In this document: positions 1 to 7,671 of the stretch, one piece after another | How the letters are laid out: the number at the start of each line of letters is the position of its first letter | Numbering within the stretch: the stretch's first letter is position 1 | Origin: Mycobacterium paragordonae | Lineage (GTDB): Bacteria; Actinomycetota; Actinomycetes; Mycobacteriales; Mycobacteriaceae | DNA length: 64,000 bases | Direction of reading: 5' to 3' | NCBI RefSeq assembly: GCF_003614435.1 | Contig: NZ_CP025546.1 | Span: 4,588,001 to 4,652,000, forward strand | Program-made: the position numbers and the translations under genes | Notes under the pieces: generated by a model | Told to the model about the DNA's origin: nothing | Database searches by the model: none | Seen by the model: only the letters and a program-made list of their open reading frames with translations

Positions 1-1316
1 CCGAATTTGCCCGCGACACGGCCGATATCTCCGACCGGGAGAACATCCAGTACCACTGGATCAGGGTGGAGGACGTCCCGGAGATCTGGCGGCGCCTCGA
101 TGAGGTGGGCCTGCAGACCACCGAGGCGTGCGGCGACTGCCCCCGTGTGGTGCTGGGCTCCCCGCTGGCCGGCGAGTCGCTCGACGAGGTCATCGACCCG
201 ACGTGGGCGATCGACGAGATCGTGCGCCGCTACATCGGCAAGCCTGAATACGCCGACCTGCCGCGCAAGTACAAGACCGCGATCTCCGGCCTGCAAGACG
301 TCGCGCACGAGATCAACGACATCGCGTTCATCGGCGTCAACCACCCTGAGCACGGACCCGGCCTCGATCTGTGGGTCGGCGGTGGGCTGTCGACCAACCC
401 GATGCTGGCCCAGCGACTCGGCGTGTGGGTTCCGCTGGACGAGGTGCCCGAAGTGTGGGAGGCGGTGACGTCGATATTTCGGGACTACGGCTACCGGCGA
501 CTGCGGGCCAAGGCGCGGCTGAAGTTCCTGGTCAAGGACTGGGGCGTGGAAAAGTTTCGGGATGTTCTCGAGACCGAGTACCTCAAGCGCCCATTGATCG
601 ACGGCCCAGCGCCCGACCCGATCGCGCATCCGATCGACCACGTCGGCGTGCAGCGCACCAAGAACGGGCTCAATGCCATCGGGGCTGCCCCCATCGCCGG
701 TCGGGTGTCCGGAACCATACTCACCGCGGTCGCCGAGCTCGCCGAGCGGGCCGGCTCCGACCGGATCCGCTTCACCCCCTATCAGAAACTGGTTCTCCTC
801 GACGTTCCCGATGACAAAGTCGAAGAGACCGTTGCCGGACTGGAAGGTCTTGGCCTGCAAGTACAGCCGTCGCAGTGGCGCCGGAACCTGATGGCGTGCA
901 GCGGAATCGAGTACTGCAAGCTGTCGTTCGCCGAAACCCGGGTGCGCGCACAGTCTTTGGTGCCCGAGCTGGAAAACCGACTGGTAGACGTCAACTCCCG
1001 CCTCGACGTGCCGATCACCGTCAACATCAACGGCTGCCCGAACTCCTGCGCCCGAATCCAGGTCGCCGACATCGGGTTCAAGGGCCAGATGGTCGACGAC
1101 GGGGAAGGCGGCTCGGTCGAGGGATTCCAGGTGCACCTGGGCGGCGGTCTCGGCCTGGACAGCGGGTTCGGACGAAAACTGCGTCAGCACAAGGTCACCA
1201 GCGACGAGCTGGGCGATTACATCGATCGGGTGACCCGCAACTTCCTCAAACACCGCCATGAGGGCGAGCGCTTCGCGCAGTGGGCCGTCCGGGCCGAGGA
1301 GGACGATTTGCGATGA
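1..1316 (+). CDS. sirA: ferredoxin-dependent sulfite reductase (partial, 5' end outside window)
   Basis: Reduces sulfite to sulfide with six electrons from ferredoxin, feeding cysteine synthesis in the cytoplasm. The reading frame is open from base 3, so the N-terminal part lies before the window; about 438 residues are visible. The siroheme/4Fe-4S signature of the nitrite/sulfite reductase family is intact: CX5C (CSGIEYC) followed by CX3C (CPNSC) near the C-terminus. It overlaps cysH by ATGA, and che1, a chelatase for the siroheme cofactor, follows, so the trio looks like one sulfur assimilation operon. Family knowledge: in M. tuberculosis this gene was first named nirA and then shown to be a sulfite reductase. 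A nitrite reductase cannot be excluded from sequence alone, but the neighbours argue for sulfite. Confidence 0.95.
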   Translation, partial: EFARDTADISDRENIQYHWIRVEDVPEIWRRLDEVGLQTTEACGDCPRVVLGSPLAGESLDEVIDPTWAIDEIVRRYIGKPEYADLPRKYKTAISGLQDVAHEINDIAFIGVNHPEHGPGLDLWVGGGLSTNPMLAQRLGVWVPLDEVPEVWEAVTSIFRDYGYRRLRAKARLKFLVKDWGVEKFRDVLETEYLKRPLIDGPAPDPIAHPIDHVGVQRTKNGLNAIGAAPIAGRVSGTILTAVAELAERAGSDRIRFTPYQKLVLLDVPDDKVEETVAGLEGLGLQVQPSQWRRNLMACSGIEYCKLSFAETRVRAQSLVPELENRLVDVNSRLDVPITVNINGCPNSCARIQVADIGFKGQMVDDGEGGSVEGFQVHLGGGLGLDSGFGRKLRQHKVTSDELGDYIDRVTRNFLKHRHEGERFAQWAVRAEEDDLR

Positions 1317-2053
1317 GCCAGGCGCCCAGACTGACCGAAGAAGAGCTGCGCGAGCTGGCGGCGCGCGGGGCGGCGGAACTCGCCGGCGCCGACGCCGTCG
1401 AGCTGCTGAAGTGGACCGAAGAGAACTTCGGCAATATCAACGGACCGCGCGGCTGGGCGACGTGCAACTACGTGGTGGCCTCCAACATGCAGGACGCGGT
1501 GTTGGTTGACATGGCAGCCAAGGTACGACCGGGTGTGCCGGTGATGTTCCTGGACACCGGATATCACTTCGTGGAGACCATCGGCACCCGCGACGCGGTC
1601 GAATCCGTTTACGACATCAGGGTTGTCAACGTCAACGCCGAGCACACGGTGGCCGAGCAGGACAAGCTGCTGGGCAAGGACCTGTTCGCCCGGGATCCCG
1701 GCGAGTGCTGCCGATTGCGCAAGGTCGCTCCGCTCGGCAAGGCGCTGCGCGGCTATTCGGCGTGGGTGACGGGCATCCGGCGGGTGGAAGCGCCCACCCG
1801 CGCCAACGCTCCGCTGATCAGCTTCGACGAGGCGTTCAAGCTGGTGAAGATCAACCCGCTCGCGGCCTGGTCGGACGACGACATGCAGAACTACATCGAT
1901 GAGCACGACGTCCTGGTCAATCCCCTTGTCTACGAAGGCTATCCGTCGATCGGCTGCGCTCCCTGCACGGCCAAGCCGGTGGAGGGCGCCGACCCGCGCA
2001 GCGGACGTTGGCAGGGCTTGTCGAAGACCGAGTGCGGTCTGCACGCGTCGTGA
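1313..2053 (+). CDS. cysH: adenosine 5'-phosphosulfate (APS) reductase
   Basis: Reduces activated sulfate (APS) to sulfite using thioredoxin. The 246-residue protein has the APS-type 4Fe-4S ligands Cys132-Cys133 and Cys215/Cys218 (GCAPC), and the catalytic C-terminal Cys241 in KTECGLH. The paired cysteines separate bacterial APS reductases from PAPS reductases, which lack the cluster. The ATG at 1313 overlaps the sirA stop as ATGA, which fixes the start and implies translational coupling; an in-frame upstream start at 1280 would lie inside sirA and is not needed. The stop codon TGA coincides with the left edge of a MIRU-like repeat that carries the start of the next gene. Confidence 0.96.
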   Translation: MSQAPRLTEEELRELAARGAAELAGADAVELLKWTEENFGNINGPRGWATCNYVVASNMQDAVLVDMAAKVRPGVPVMFLDTGYHFVETIGTRDAVESVYDIRVVNVNAEHTVAEQDKLLGKDLFARDPGECCRLRKVAPLGKALRGYSAWVTGIRRVEAPTRANAPLISFDEAFKLVKINPLAAWSDDDMQNYIDEHDVLVNPLVYEGYPSIGCAPCTAKPVEGADPRSGRWQGLSKTECGLHAS

Positions 2054-2120
2054 TCGCGCCGGCGACGATGCAGTGGGGGCACCTCCCGCTTGCGGGGGAC
2101 GAAGCGATGAGGAGGAGCGG
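2051..2120 (+). repeat. MIRU-like intergenic element, copy A (cysH/che1 junction)
   Basis: About 70 bp that start on the cysH stop (TGATCG), run through GCCGGCGACGATGCAGTG and a short stem CCCGC-TT-GCGGG, and end in GAAGCGATGAGGAGGAGCGG, whose ATG is the probable che1 start. A second, inverted copy lies at 52321-52417 and shares nearly all of this sequence. The layout, stop codon at one edge and next start at the other, is that of mycobacterial MIRU elements inside operons. Confidence 0.75.
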
Positions 2121-2841
2121 CGCCATCCAGACGACGCTGGTTTTGACCGCGCACGGCAGCGCGGACCCTCGTTCGGCAGCCAACGCGCGGGCCGTCGCGC
2201 ATCAGGTGGCGCGCCTGCGTCCGGGCCTGGATGTGCGGGTCGCCTTCTGTGAGCACAATGCGCCGGGACTGGTCGAGGTGCTGAACGCGTGCCCGGCCGA
2301 GGCCGTCGTCACTCCCCTGCTGCTCGCCGATGCCTACCATGCCCGCGTCGACATTCCCGCCCAGATCGCCCAGTGTGCGGTCGGTGACCGGATCCGGCAG
2401 GCCGCCGTGCTCGGTGAGGACGACCGGCTGATCTCGGTGGCGCGCCGGCGGGTGATCGAGTCGGGAGCCTCCCGACTCGACGACACCCTGGGCGTACTGG
2501 TGGTGGCCATCGGGTCGTCGAACGCGGCCGCAAATGCCCGGACCGCCGACGTCGCGCCCCGGCTTGCGGCCGGAACCCGTTGGGCCGCAGTGTCAACCGC
2601 GTTCGCCACGCATCGGGAGCCCTCGTTGGCCGAGTCGGTGCAACGGCTGCGCGACCGGGGCGCCGGCCGGGTGGTCATCGCGCCGTGGTTCCTGGCCCCG
2701 GGTCGCATACCCGACCGGGTAGAGCGCTTCGCAGCCGAGGCGGGCGTCAGGATGGCCGCGCCCCTGGGAGCGCATCCGTTGGTGGCCGAGACGGTCCTGG
2801 ATCGCTTCGATCAGGCCGCTTCGGAGCGCGCCGCCGCGTAA
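2107..2841 (+). CDS. che1: sirohydrochlorin chelatase-type protein (CbiX/SirB family)
   Basis: Predicted to insert metal (Fe2+ for siroheme) into sirohydrochlorin. The 244-residue protein holds two CbiX-like halves: the first begins with TAHGSADPRS, carrying the metal/substrate histidine, and the second begins near VVAIGSSN, where the histidine is replaced, as is usual for the degenerate half of the tandem form. It follows cysH by 53 bp and supplies the cofactor of the sulfite reductase two genes upstream. The ATG at 2107 was chosen because it follows the repeat; ATG 2068 is also in frame but would make most of the MIRU-like element coding. The start is therefore uncertain, the function fairly sure. 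Confidence 0.85.
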   Translation: MRRSGAIQTTLVLTAHGSADPRSAANARAVAHQVARLRPGLDVRVAFCEHNAPGLVEVLNACPAEAVVTPLLLADAYHARVDIPAQIAQCAVGDRIRQAAVLGEDDRLISVARRRVIESGASRLDDTLGVLVVAIGSSNAAANARTADVAPRLAAGTRWAAVSTAFATHREPSLAESVQRLRDRGAGRVVIAPWFLAPGRIPDRVERFAAEAGVRMAAPLGAHPLVAETVLDRFDQAASERAAA

Positions 2842-2979
2842 TTTGCCTCAGCCGCCGCCCTGACTCACTGAGTCTGCACGTGTGGCGACAAAGTTCGAGT
2901 ACACCCCGCCAGGAGCGCAGGCTCAACCACGCAACGCCCCATCGGTGTGACGCGCGCGCGACCGGGTACCCGCGCACCC

Positions 2980-3216
2980 ATGACGGCTATGCCTCCAGAC
3001 CCCAATCCGGCTCAAGTACCGGGCCTCGAGCCCGGCGGTGGTGTCCCGCCCGGCTCGACCCCGCCCGACTCGGCGCAGACCTCAGGAGTGTCGGCGCAAC
3101 AGCCCCGCCCGAAACGGATCCTCACCCCGCTGGTGCTGACCAGCATCATCGCGGTGATCGTGTTCGCCCTGATCTTTGTCGGGGTCGCGCTGTGGATGCT
3201 GGCGAGCCTGCCTTAA
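2980..3216 (+). CDS. small proline-rich membrane protein (DUF6480-like)
   Basis: A 78-residue protein with a Pro/Gly-rich N-terminal half (PPDPNP, PGLEPGGGVPPG) and one strongly hydrophobic C-terminal helix (about residues 50-75, LTPLVLTSIIAVIVFALIF). The composition and the PGLEPGGGVPPG motif resemble the actinobacterial DUF6480 family as I recall it; no function is known. GTG 2947 and ATG 2989 are alternative in-frame starts. It ends 16 bp before the end of the convergent cysA. It has no clear operon link with che1, 138 bp upstream. In M. tuberculosis this interval holds ggtB, Rv2395 and PE_PGRS41, none of which is present here. Confidence 0.6.
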   Translation: MTAMPPDPNPAQVPGLEPGGGVPPGSTPPDSAQTSGVSAQQPRPKRILTPLVLTSIIAVIVFALIFVGVALWMLASLP

Positions 3217-3232
3217 TCGGCTCAACCGGCGA

Positions 3233-4285
3233 TCACGCCGAGGTGAGCGTCGACTCCGCGGGCACCTCGTCGGCGATCGGCGGCACCCGGGTGGCGCGCA
3301 CGTACACCTCGTCGCCCTCCTTCAGGGCCAGCGCTTCGGCGTCGCCCCGGGTGATCTGGGCGGTGAACGGGCCCCCGGAGGCGGCGCTGGTCAGTTCGAC
3401 GCGGACCTCGAATCCGAGCGTCACCACCCGGTCGACGGTGGCGCGCACGACACCGATCGACTCCGCCGTGCCGTCACCGCCGGCGATCGCCATCTCTGGA
3501 TTGCGGCCCACCCGGATGTCGTGGGGGCGGACCAGTGCTCCGTTGAGCGCCGACACCGCGCCCAGGAAGGACATCACGAAAGCGTTCTGGGGCGCGTCGT
3601 AAACGTCTGTCGGAGAGCCGATCTGCTCGATACGGCCCTTGTTGAGCACGGCGATCCGGTCCGCCACATCCAGCGCCTCGGCCTGGTCGTGGGTGACCAG
3701 CACGGTCGTGACATGCACCTCGTCATGCAGGCGCCGCAACCAGGACCTCAGGTCCTCGCGCACCTTGGCGTCCAGCGCGCCGAACGGCTCATCGAGCAGC
3801 AGCACCTCCGGGTCGACCGCCAGTGCCCGGGCCAGCGCCATGCGCTGACGTTGACCGCCGGACAACTGGTTGGGATAGCGGTTCTGAAAACCGCTGAGCC
3901 CCACCACTTCCAGCAGATGGTCCACCTTCTCGTTGACCTCCGCCTTGGGACGCTTGCGGATCTTCAACCCGAACGCGACGTTGTTGCGCACGGTCAGGTG
4001 CTTGAAGGCCGCGTAGTGCTGGAACACGAAGCCGATGCCGCGGCGTTGCGGCGGCACCCGGGTGACGTCGCGGCCGTTGATCGTGACGGTTCCGGAGTCG
4101 GGCTGGTCGAGGCCGGCGATGGTGCGCAACAGTGTCGACTTGCCCGAACCGCTGGGGCCCAGCAGCGCGGTGAGTGACCCGGTGGGCACCACGAAGTCCA
4201 CGTGGTCCAGGGCGACGAAGTCGCCATAGTGTTTGTAGGCGTCCCGCACGACGATCGCGTTTTTGCCCTGGTCGGTCCCGGTCAT
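3233..4285 (-). CDS. cysA: sulfate/thiosulfate ABC transporter ATP-binding protein
   Basis: ATPase of the sulfate importer on the inner face of the membrane. The 350-residue protein shows Walker [10 protein letters not shown] (about 43-51), the ABC signature [15 protein letters not shown], Walker [13 protein letters not shown] and the H-loop histidine in [10 protein letters not shown], then a C-terminal TOBE-like domain (about 240-340). It is the last gene of subI-cysT-cysW-cysA, 24 bp after cysW. Length and order match the M. tuberculosis sulfate importer. Confidence 0.96.
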   Translation of the reverse strand: MTGTDQGKNAIVVRDAYKHYGDFVALDHVDFVVPTGSLTALLGPSGSGKSTLLRTIAGLDQPDSGTVTINGRDVTRVPPQRRGIGFVFQHYAAFKHLTVRNNVAFGLKIRKRPKAEVNEKVDHLLEVVGLSGFQNRYPNQLSGGQRQRMALARALAVDPEVLLLDEPFGALDAKVREDLRSWLRRLHDEVHVTTVLVTHDQAEALDVADRIAVLNKGRIEQIGSPTDVYDAPQNAFVMSFLGAVSALNGALVRPHDIRVGRNPEMAIAGGDGTAESIGVVRATVDRVVTLGFEVRVELTSAASGGPFTAQITRGDAEALALKEGDEVYVRATRVPPIADEVPAESTLTSA

Positions 4286-4309
4286 GATTCGAGTCTCCCT
4301 TGTCCCGGC

Positions 4310-5122
4310 CTATTTGCTTGCTTTTGCCCGACGGGCGTCGAGCACCACTTGAACGATCAGCACCAGCACGGCGACCCCCATCAACAGCGTCGACAAGGCG
4401 TAAGCGCCGTACTCCGCCCCACGGTTGTAGCGATCGGACACCAGCAGGGTCAGCGTCTGCGACTGCCCGGGCAGGTTGGACGACACCATGATGACGGCGC
4501 CGTACTCACCCAGGGTCCGCGCGACGGTCAGCACGATGCCGTAGGTCAGACCCCAGCGGATGGACGGCAGCGTGATCCGCCAGAAGGTCTGCCACCATCC
4601 CGAACCCAGCGTCGCGGCGGCCTGCTCCTGATCGGTGCCCAGTTCGTGCAGCACCGGTTCGACTTCGCGCACCACGAACGGCAGGGTGACGAAGATGCTC
4701 GCCAGCACGATGCCGGGCAGACCGAAAATGATCTTGAATCCGAGGTCACGCTCCACGAACCCCAGAGCGCCGGCACTGCCCCACAGCACGATCAACGCAA
4801 CGCCGACGATCACGGGCGAAACCGCGAACGGCAGGTCGATGACCGCCTGCAGAATGCCCTTGCCACGGAACCTGTTGCGGGCGAGCACCAGCGCCGTCGG
4901 AATGCCGAATACGACATTCAGCGGCACCACGATCGCCACCACCAGCAGCGACAGGTTCAGCGCCGACACCGCGGCCGGCGTACTGACCCAGTCGTAGAAC
5001 TGACCCAGCCCGGGCTGGAAGGTGCGCCACAGGATCAGCGCCACCGGAATGAGCAGCAGTACAACGATATACGTCAGCGCGGTGTAACGAAGCAGGTAGC
5101 GGACGGTCCGGGAGGAGTTCAC
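4310..5122 (-). CDS. cysW: sulfate ABC transporter permease CysW
   Basis: One of two inner-membrane channel subunits for sulfate/thiosulfate import. From the GTG at 5122 it gives 270 residues with about six membrane segments and the permease EAA loop (EQAAATLGSGWWQTFWRITLP) that docks on CysA. The start was chosen because GTG 5122 overlaps the cysT stop as GTGA; the longer open frame to 5263 lies inside cysT and is very basic and non-hydrophobic. It is coupled to cysT upstream and close to cysA downstream. Confidence 0.94.
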   Translation of the reverse strand: MNSSRTVRYLLRYTALTYIVVLLLIPVALILWRTFQPGLGQFYDWVSTPAAVSALNLSLLVVAIVVPLNVVFGIPTALVLARNRFRGKGILQAVIDLPFAVSPVIVGVALIVLWGSAGALGFVERDLGFKIIFGLPGIVLASIFVTLPFVVREVEPVLHELGTDQEQAAATLGSGWWQTFWRITLPSIRWGLTYGIVLTVARTLGEYGAVIMVSSNLPGQSQTLTLLVSDRYNRGAEYGAYALSTLLMGVAVLVLIVQVVLDARRAKASK

Positions 5123-5991
5123 GCGGACACCTCCTCTCGCCGCGCCGCGCGCGAACCGACGACGCGCAGCACCAGCAGCACAATGAATGAAAGCGACAGC
5201 AGCACAATGGATATCGCGGCAGCGCCGGTGCGATCGTCGTTCTCGATCAACGTCCGGATCCACTGCGAGGACACTTCGGTCTTGCCGGGTATCGCACCGC
5301 CGATCAGCACCACCGAACCGAACTCACCGATGGCGCGCGAAAAGGCCAGTCCGGCACCGGACAACAGGGCCGGCAACAAAGCCGGCAGCACCACGGCGGT
5401 GAAGATCTTCGGGCCACTGGCACCCAGTGAAGCTGCGGCCTCCTCGGATTCCCTGTCGACCTCCAGCAGCACCGGTTGCACGGCGCGCACCACGAACGGC
5501 AACGTGACGAATGCCAGCGCAACGCCCACACCCCACTCGGTGTGCTGCAGATGTAGGCCGACCGGGCTGTGGTTGCCGTACAGCGCCAGCATCACCAGGC
5601 TGGCGACGATGGTCGGCAACGCGAACGGCAGGTCGATCACCGCGTCGACGATGCGCTTGCCAAAGAAGTTGTCGCGCACCAGGACCCAGGCGATCAGCAG
5701 GCCGAACACGGTGTTGAGCAGGGTCACCCCGGCGGAGATGGTCAGCGTCACGCGCAGCGACTCGAGCGCCGCGTGCGAGGTGACCGCCAGCCGGAAGGCA
5801 TCCCAGCCGCCGCCGACGGCCTGCCAGACGATGGCGGCCAACGGCATCAGCACGATCACCGACAGCCAGATGGTCGCCACGCCGACGCGCAGCGAGGTGC
5901 CGCCCGGGCGGCTGCCGGCCGGCGCTTCGGCCTCGGCGTCGAGCTCCGGCCGGATCGCCTCGGGATTCGGTGTTGTCGTCACGGCGGTCAT
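5119..5991 (-). CDS. cysT: sulfate ABC transporter permease CysT
   Basis: Second channel subunit of the sulfate importer. The 290-residue protein begins with a hydrophilic 30-residue tail and then has about six membrane helices and the EAA loop EEAAASLGASGPKIFTAVVLP. The ATG at 5991 overlaps the subI stop as ATGA, which fixes the start; the open frame upstream to 6171 is a shadow of subI. Coupled start/stop pairs along subI-cysT-cysW mean that control of subI translation would reach the whole transporter. Confidence 0.94.
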   Translation of the reverse strand: MTAVTTTPNPEAIRPELDAEAEAPAGSRPGGTSLRVGVATIWLSVIVLMPLAAIVWQAVGGGWDAFRLAVTSHAALESLRVTLTISAGVTLLNTVFGLLIAWVLVRDNFFGKRIVDAVIDLPFALPTIVASLVMLALYGNHSPVGLHLQHTEWGVGVALAFVTLPFVVRAVQPVLLEVDRESEEAAASLGASGPKIFTAVVLPALLPALLSGAGLAFSRAIGEFGSVVLIGGAIPGKTEVSSQWIRTLIENDDRTGAAAISIVLLSLSFIVLLVLRVVGSRAARREEVSA

Positions 5992-7028
5992 CCGGTGGCC
6001 TGCGTGTAGATCTTGGTGATGCTGCCCGAGTTCTTGTCGAACAGTTGCGGGTCGACGGTGCCCCAACCGCCGAGGTCGGCGATGGTCCACAGCTTCAGCG
6101 GCACCGGAAATTGATCGCGGAACGCCGCCGCGACGGAGGGATCGACCGGCCGGAAACCGGCCTTCGCCCACAGCGTCTGCGCCGCGGCGGTGTACTGAAA
6201 GTTCTTGAAGGCGACGGCCGCAGCGAGATGAGTGCTGGTGCTCAGCACCGCCATCGGGTTCTCGATCTTGAATGTCTGTGGCGGCGTGACGTGTTCGACC
6301 GGTTTGCCGGCCCGCTCCGCGGCGATGGCCTCGTTCTCGTAACTGATCAGCACATCTCCACTGCCCTGGACAAAAACGTCCGTCGCCTCTCGTCCCGAGC
6401 CTGGACGCATTTTGACGTGTTCCCTCACCAATCGATTGACAAACTCGATGCCGGCCTGGCCATTGCGACCGCCCTCACTCTTGACGGCGTACGGGGCCAA
6501 TAAATTCCACTTCGCCGAACCCGAGCTCAACGGGCTGGGGGTCACCACGTCGACGCCCGGCCGCAACAGGTCGTCCCAATCGTGGATGTTCTTCGGATTT
6601 CCCTTGCGCACCACCAATGTCACCACCGAACCGAACGGGATGCCCTTGGTAGCGCCGGTGTCCCAGTCCTTGGCGACCTTGCCGCCCTTGACCAGCCGGG
6701 TGATGTCCGGTTCGACGGAGAAGTTGACCAGGTCGGCGGGCTTGCCTTCGGCGACGCCGCGCGACTGGTCCCCGGAGGCGCCGAAGGAGGTGATGACCTG
6801 CACACCCTTGCCCTCTTCGGAGGCGTTGAACGCCGGGATCACCTTGCTCCAGCCCGGTTCGGCGACCGAATAGGCGACCAACGTAATGCTCGACTTGGCG
6901 TCGGCCAGCCCCCCGCCCCCGACGACATCGCTGGGACCACCGCTGCACGCGGCAGCGACAGCGGTGATCAGCGCAAGGGCGGCGAACTGTCGCCAGCGCG
7001 ATCTGATGTCGGAGAACCTCTGCGACAT
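5988..7028 (-). CDS. subI: sulfate-binding lipoprotein of the sulfate ABC transporter
   Basis: Extracytoplasmic sulfate-binding protein (SBP_bac/Sbp family), lipid-anchored outside the membrane. The 346-residue precursor has a basic N-terminus, a hydrophobic stretch (FAALALITAVAAAC) and a lipobox cysteine at position 28, after which the mature domain begins with SITLVAYSVAEPGW. Shine-Dalgarno GAGAGG at 7035-7040 sits 6 nt before the ATG. That Shine-Dalgarno can pair with an upstream arm (see 7034-7082), and a cysteine-rich mini-ORF lies further upstream, so translation is probably tied to cysteine supply. Confidence 0.95.
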   Translation of the reverse strand: MSQRFSDIRSRWRQFAALALITAVAAACSGGPSDVVGGGGLADAKSSITLVAYSVAEPGWSKVIPAFNASEEGKGVQVITSFGASGDQSRGVAEGKPADLVNFSVEPDITRLVKGGKVAKDWDTGATKGIPFGSVVTLVVRKGNPKNIHDWDDLLRPGVDVVTPSPLSSGSAKWNLLAPYAVKSEGGRNGQAGIEFVNRLVREHVKMRPGSGREATDVFVQGSGDVLISYENEAIAAERAGKPVEHVTPPQTFKIENPMAVLSTSTHLAAAVAFKNFQYTAAAQTLWAKAGFRPVDPSVAAAFRDQFPVPLKLWTIADLGGWGTVDPQLFDKNSGSITKIYTQATG

Positions 7029-7033
7029 TGATT

Positions 7034-7082
7034 GCCTCTCGGTGCGGGACTGTCGGATTGCGGTCCCGTGCTGCGGAAAGGC
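7034..7082 (-). promoter_or_regulatory. predicted stem sequestering the subI ribosome binding site
   Basis: On the minus-strand RNA, GCCUUUC (7082-7076) can pair with GAGAGGC (7040-7034) in seven base pairs with one G-U; GAGAGG is the subI Shine-Dalgarno. Inside it CGGGAC (7068-7063) pairs perfectly with GUCCCG (7050-7045), with a 12-nt loop. A separate upstream hairpin is possible at 7118-7097 (GATGGAG with CTCCGTC). All this lies between the stop of the Cys-rich mini-ORF and subI. Pairing was found by eye; no folding energy was computed. Confidence 0.5.
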
Positions 7083-7142
7083 GATTAGTCAGTAACGACG
7101 GAGATCACGAACTCCATCCCAGACCGCACACGGGTTCAGGAG

Positions 7143-7247
7143 TCAGCGACAACAGCGTGCGTCGACCGCGGCGCAACTCACCACGGCGAAAGAGGCGCAG
7201 CCGGACGCCGAAACGCGGCGCTCCAAAACCGTAGCTGCGGCATGCAT
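7143..7247 (-). CDS. cysteine-rich leader peptide (uORF) upstream of the sulfate importer
   Basis: A 34-codon ORF with Cys at positions 17, 25, 32 and 33; it ends with Arg-Cys-Cys-Arg and a stop, so two tandem TGT codons sit just before termination. A TAGGCT -10 element lies 7 nt before its ATG, which would put the transcription start on the A of the ATG, so the mRNA would be leaderless. Known background: mycobacteria encode small leaderless, cysteine-codon-rich ORFs in front of cysteine and sulfate genes, and these act in cysteine-responsive attenuation. Inference: ribosomes slow at codons 32-33 when Cys-tRNA is scarce and alter folding of the region up to the hidden subI RBS at 7034-7040. 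Shorter in-frame GTG starts (codons 22-23) would keep the Cys pair. Confidence 0.65.
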   Translation of the reverse strand: MHAAATVLERRVSASGCASFAVVSCAAVDARCCR

Positions 7248-7254
7248 GTCGCGA

Positions 7255-7282
7255 AGCCTAACAGAGTTCACGCCGCTGGCAA
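7255..7282 (-). promoter_or_regulatory. promoter of the leader-subI-cysTWA operon
   Basis: On the minus strand TTGCCA (7282-7277) and TAGGCT (7260-7255) are separated by 16 bp and resemble a SigA-type -35/-10 pair (mycobacterial -10 consensus TANNNT). The start point expected about 7 nt downstream coincides with the ATG of the Cys-rich leader at 7247. Confidence 0.55.
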
Positions 7283-7295
7283 TTTGGCGGGCAAA

Positions 7296-7373
7296 TCAAT
7301 GTGTGACCAGCCATGTGACGATGACCAGCGCCACGAGCGCAACAAGAACGAGGGTGACGTGCGAACGGGGCAT
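7296..7373 (-). CDS. candidate 25-residue single-span membrane peptide
   Basis: A very short ORF starting MPRSH and continuing as an unbroken hydrophobic helix (VTLVLVALVALVIVTWLV) that ends in THstop. Its ATG lies 6 bp after the stop of the membrane gene at 7379-7573 on the same strand, so it could be translated by coupling; no strong Shine-Dalgarno is visible. Its stop is just upstream of the -35 box of the sulfate operon. The composition fits a real small membrane protein, but such a helix can occur by chance, so it needs conservation evidence. Confidence 0.4.
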   Translation of the reverse strand: MPRSHVTLVLVALVALVIVTWLVTH

Positions 7374-7378
7374 CGAAG

Positions 7379-7573
7379 TTATCCGGAGGTCTCATCGGAG
7401 TGCCGGGCGCGCCGCAACAGTTGGATGCCCCGGCCGAGCGCGGCGTCCAGCAACGTCGCCAGCAGGTACGCCAGGCCGAGTACCACCGGCATCACCGCCA
7501 GGGCTTGCAGCACGAACGGCAGACCGGACAGCCACAGCTCAACGCCGTCCCACCAATTCAGGAAGCCGTTCAC
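7379..7573 (-). CDS. small conserved membrane protein (Rv2401A-like position)
   Basis: A 64-residue protein from the GTG at 7573: a Trp-rich N-terminus (NGFLNWWDGVELWLSG), a membrane segment of about 20 residues (LQALAVMPVVLGLAYLLATLL) and a basic C-terminal tail (RGIQLLRRARHS). An upstream in-frame GTG at 7621 would add an Arg-rich stretch and is less likely. It is divergent from the trehalase-type gene and lies upstream of the sulfate operon on the same strand. The place matches a small membrane gene annotated in M. tuberculosis between subI and Rv2402. Function unknown. Confidence 0.55.
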   Translation of the reverse strand: MNGFLNWWDGVELWLSGLPFVLQALAVMPVVLGLAYLLATLLDAALGRGIQLLRRARHSDETSG

Positions 7574-7671
7574 CGTGACCACCCTAGTCCTGGCCCGGGT
7601 GCGTTCGCGCCCACGTAACACCTCGGTTGCAGTGGTGGACGCGAAGTGGGTCCACAGTCGATGATGTCGGG

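Noticed and set aside
4202..6019. 605-codon plus-strand ORF antisense to cysT/cysW
   Set aside because: Gln/Arg/His-rich composition without motifs; it mirrors well-supported genes and is a high-GC shadow frame.
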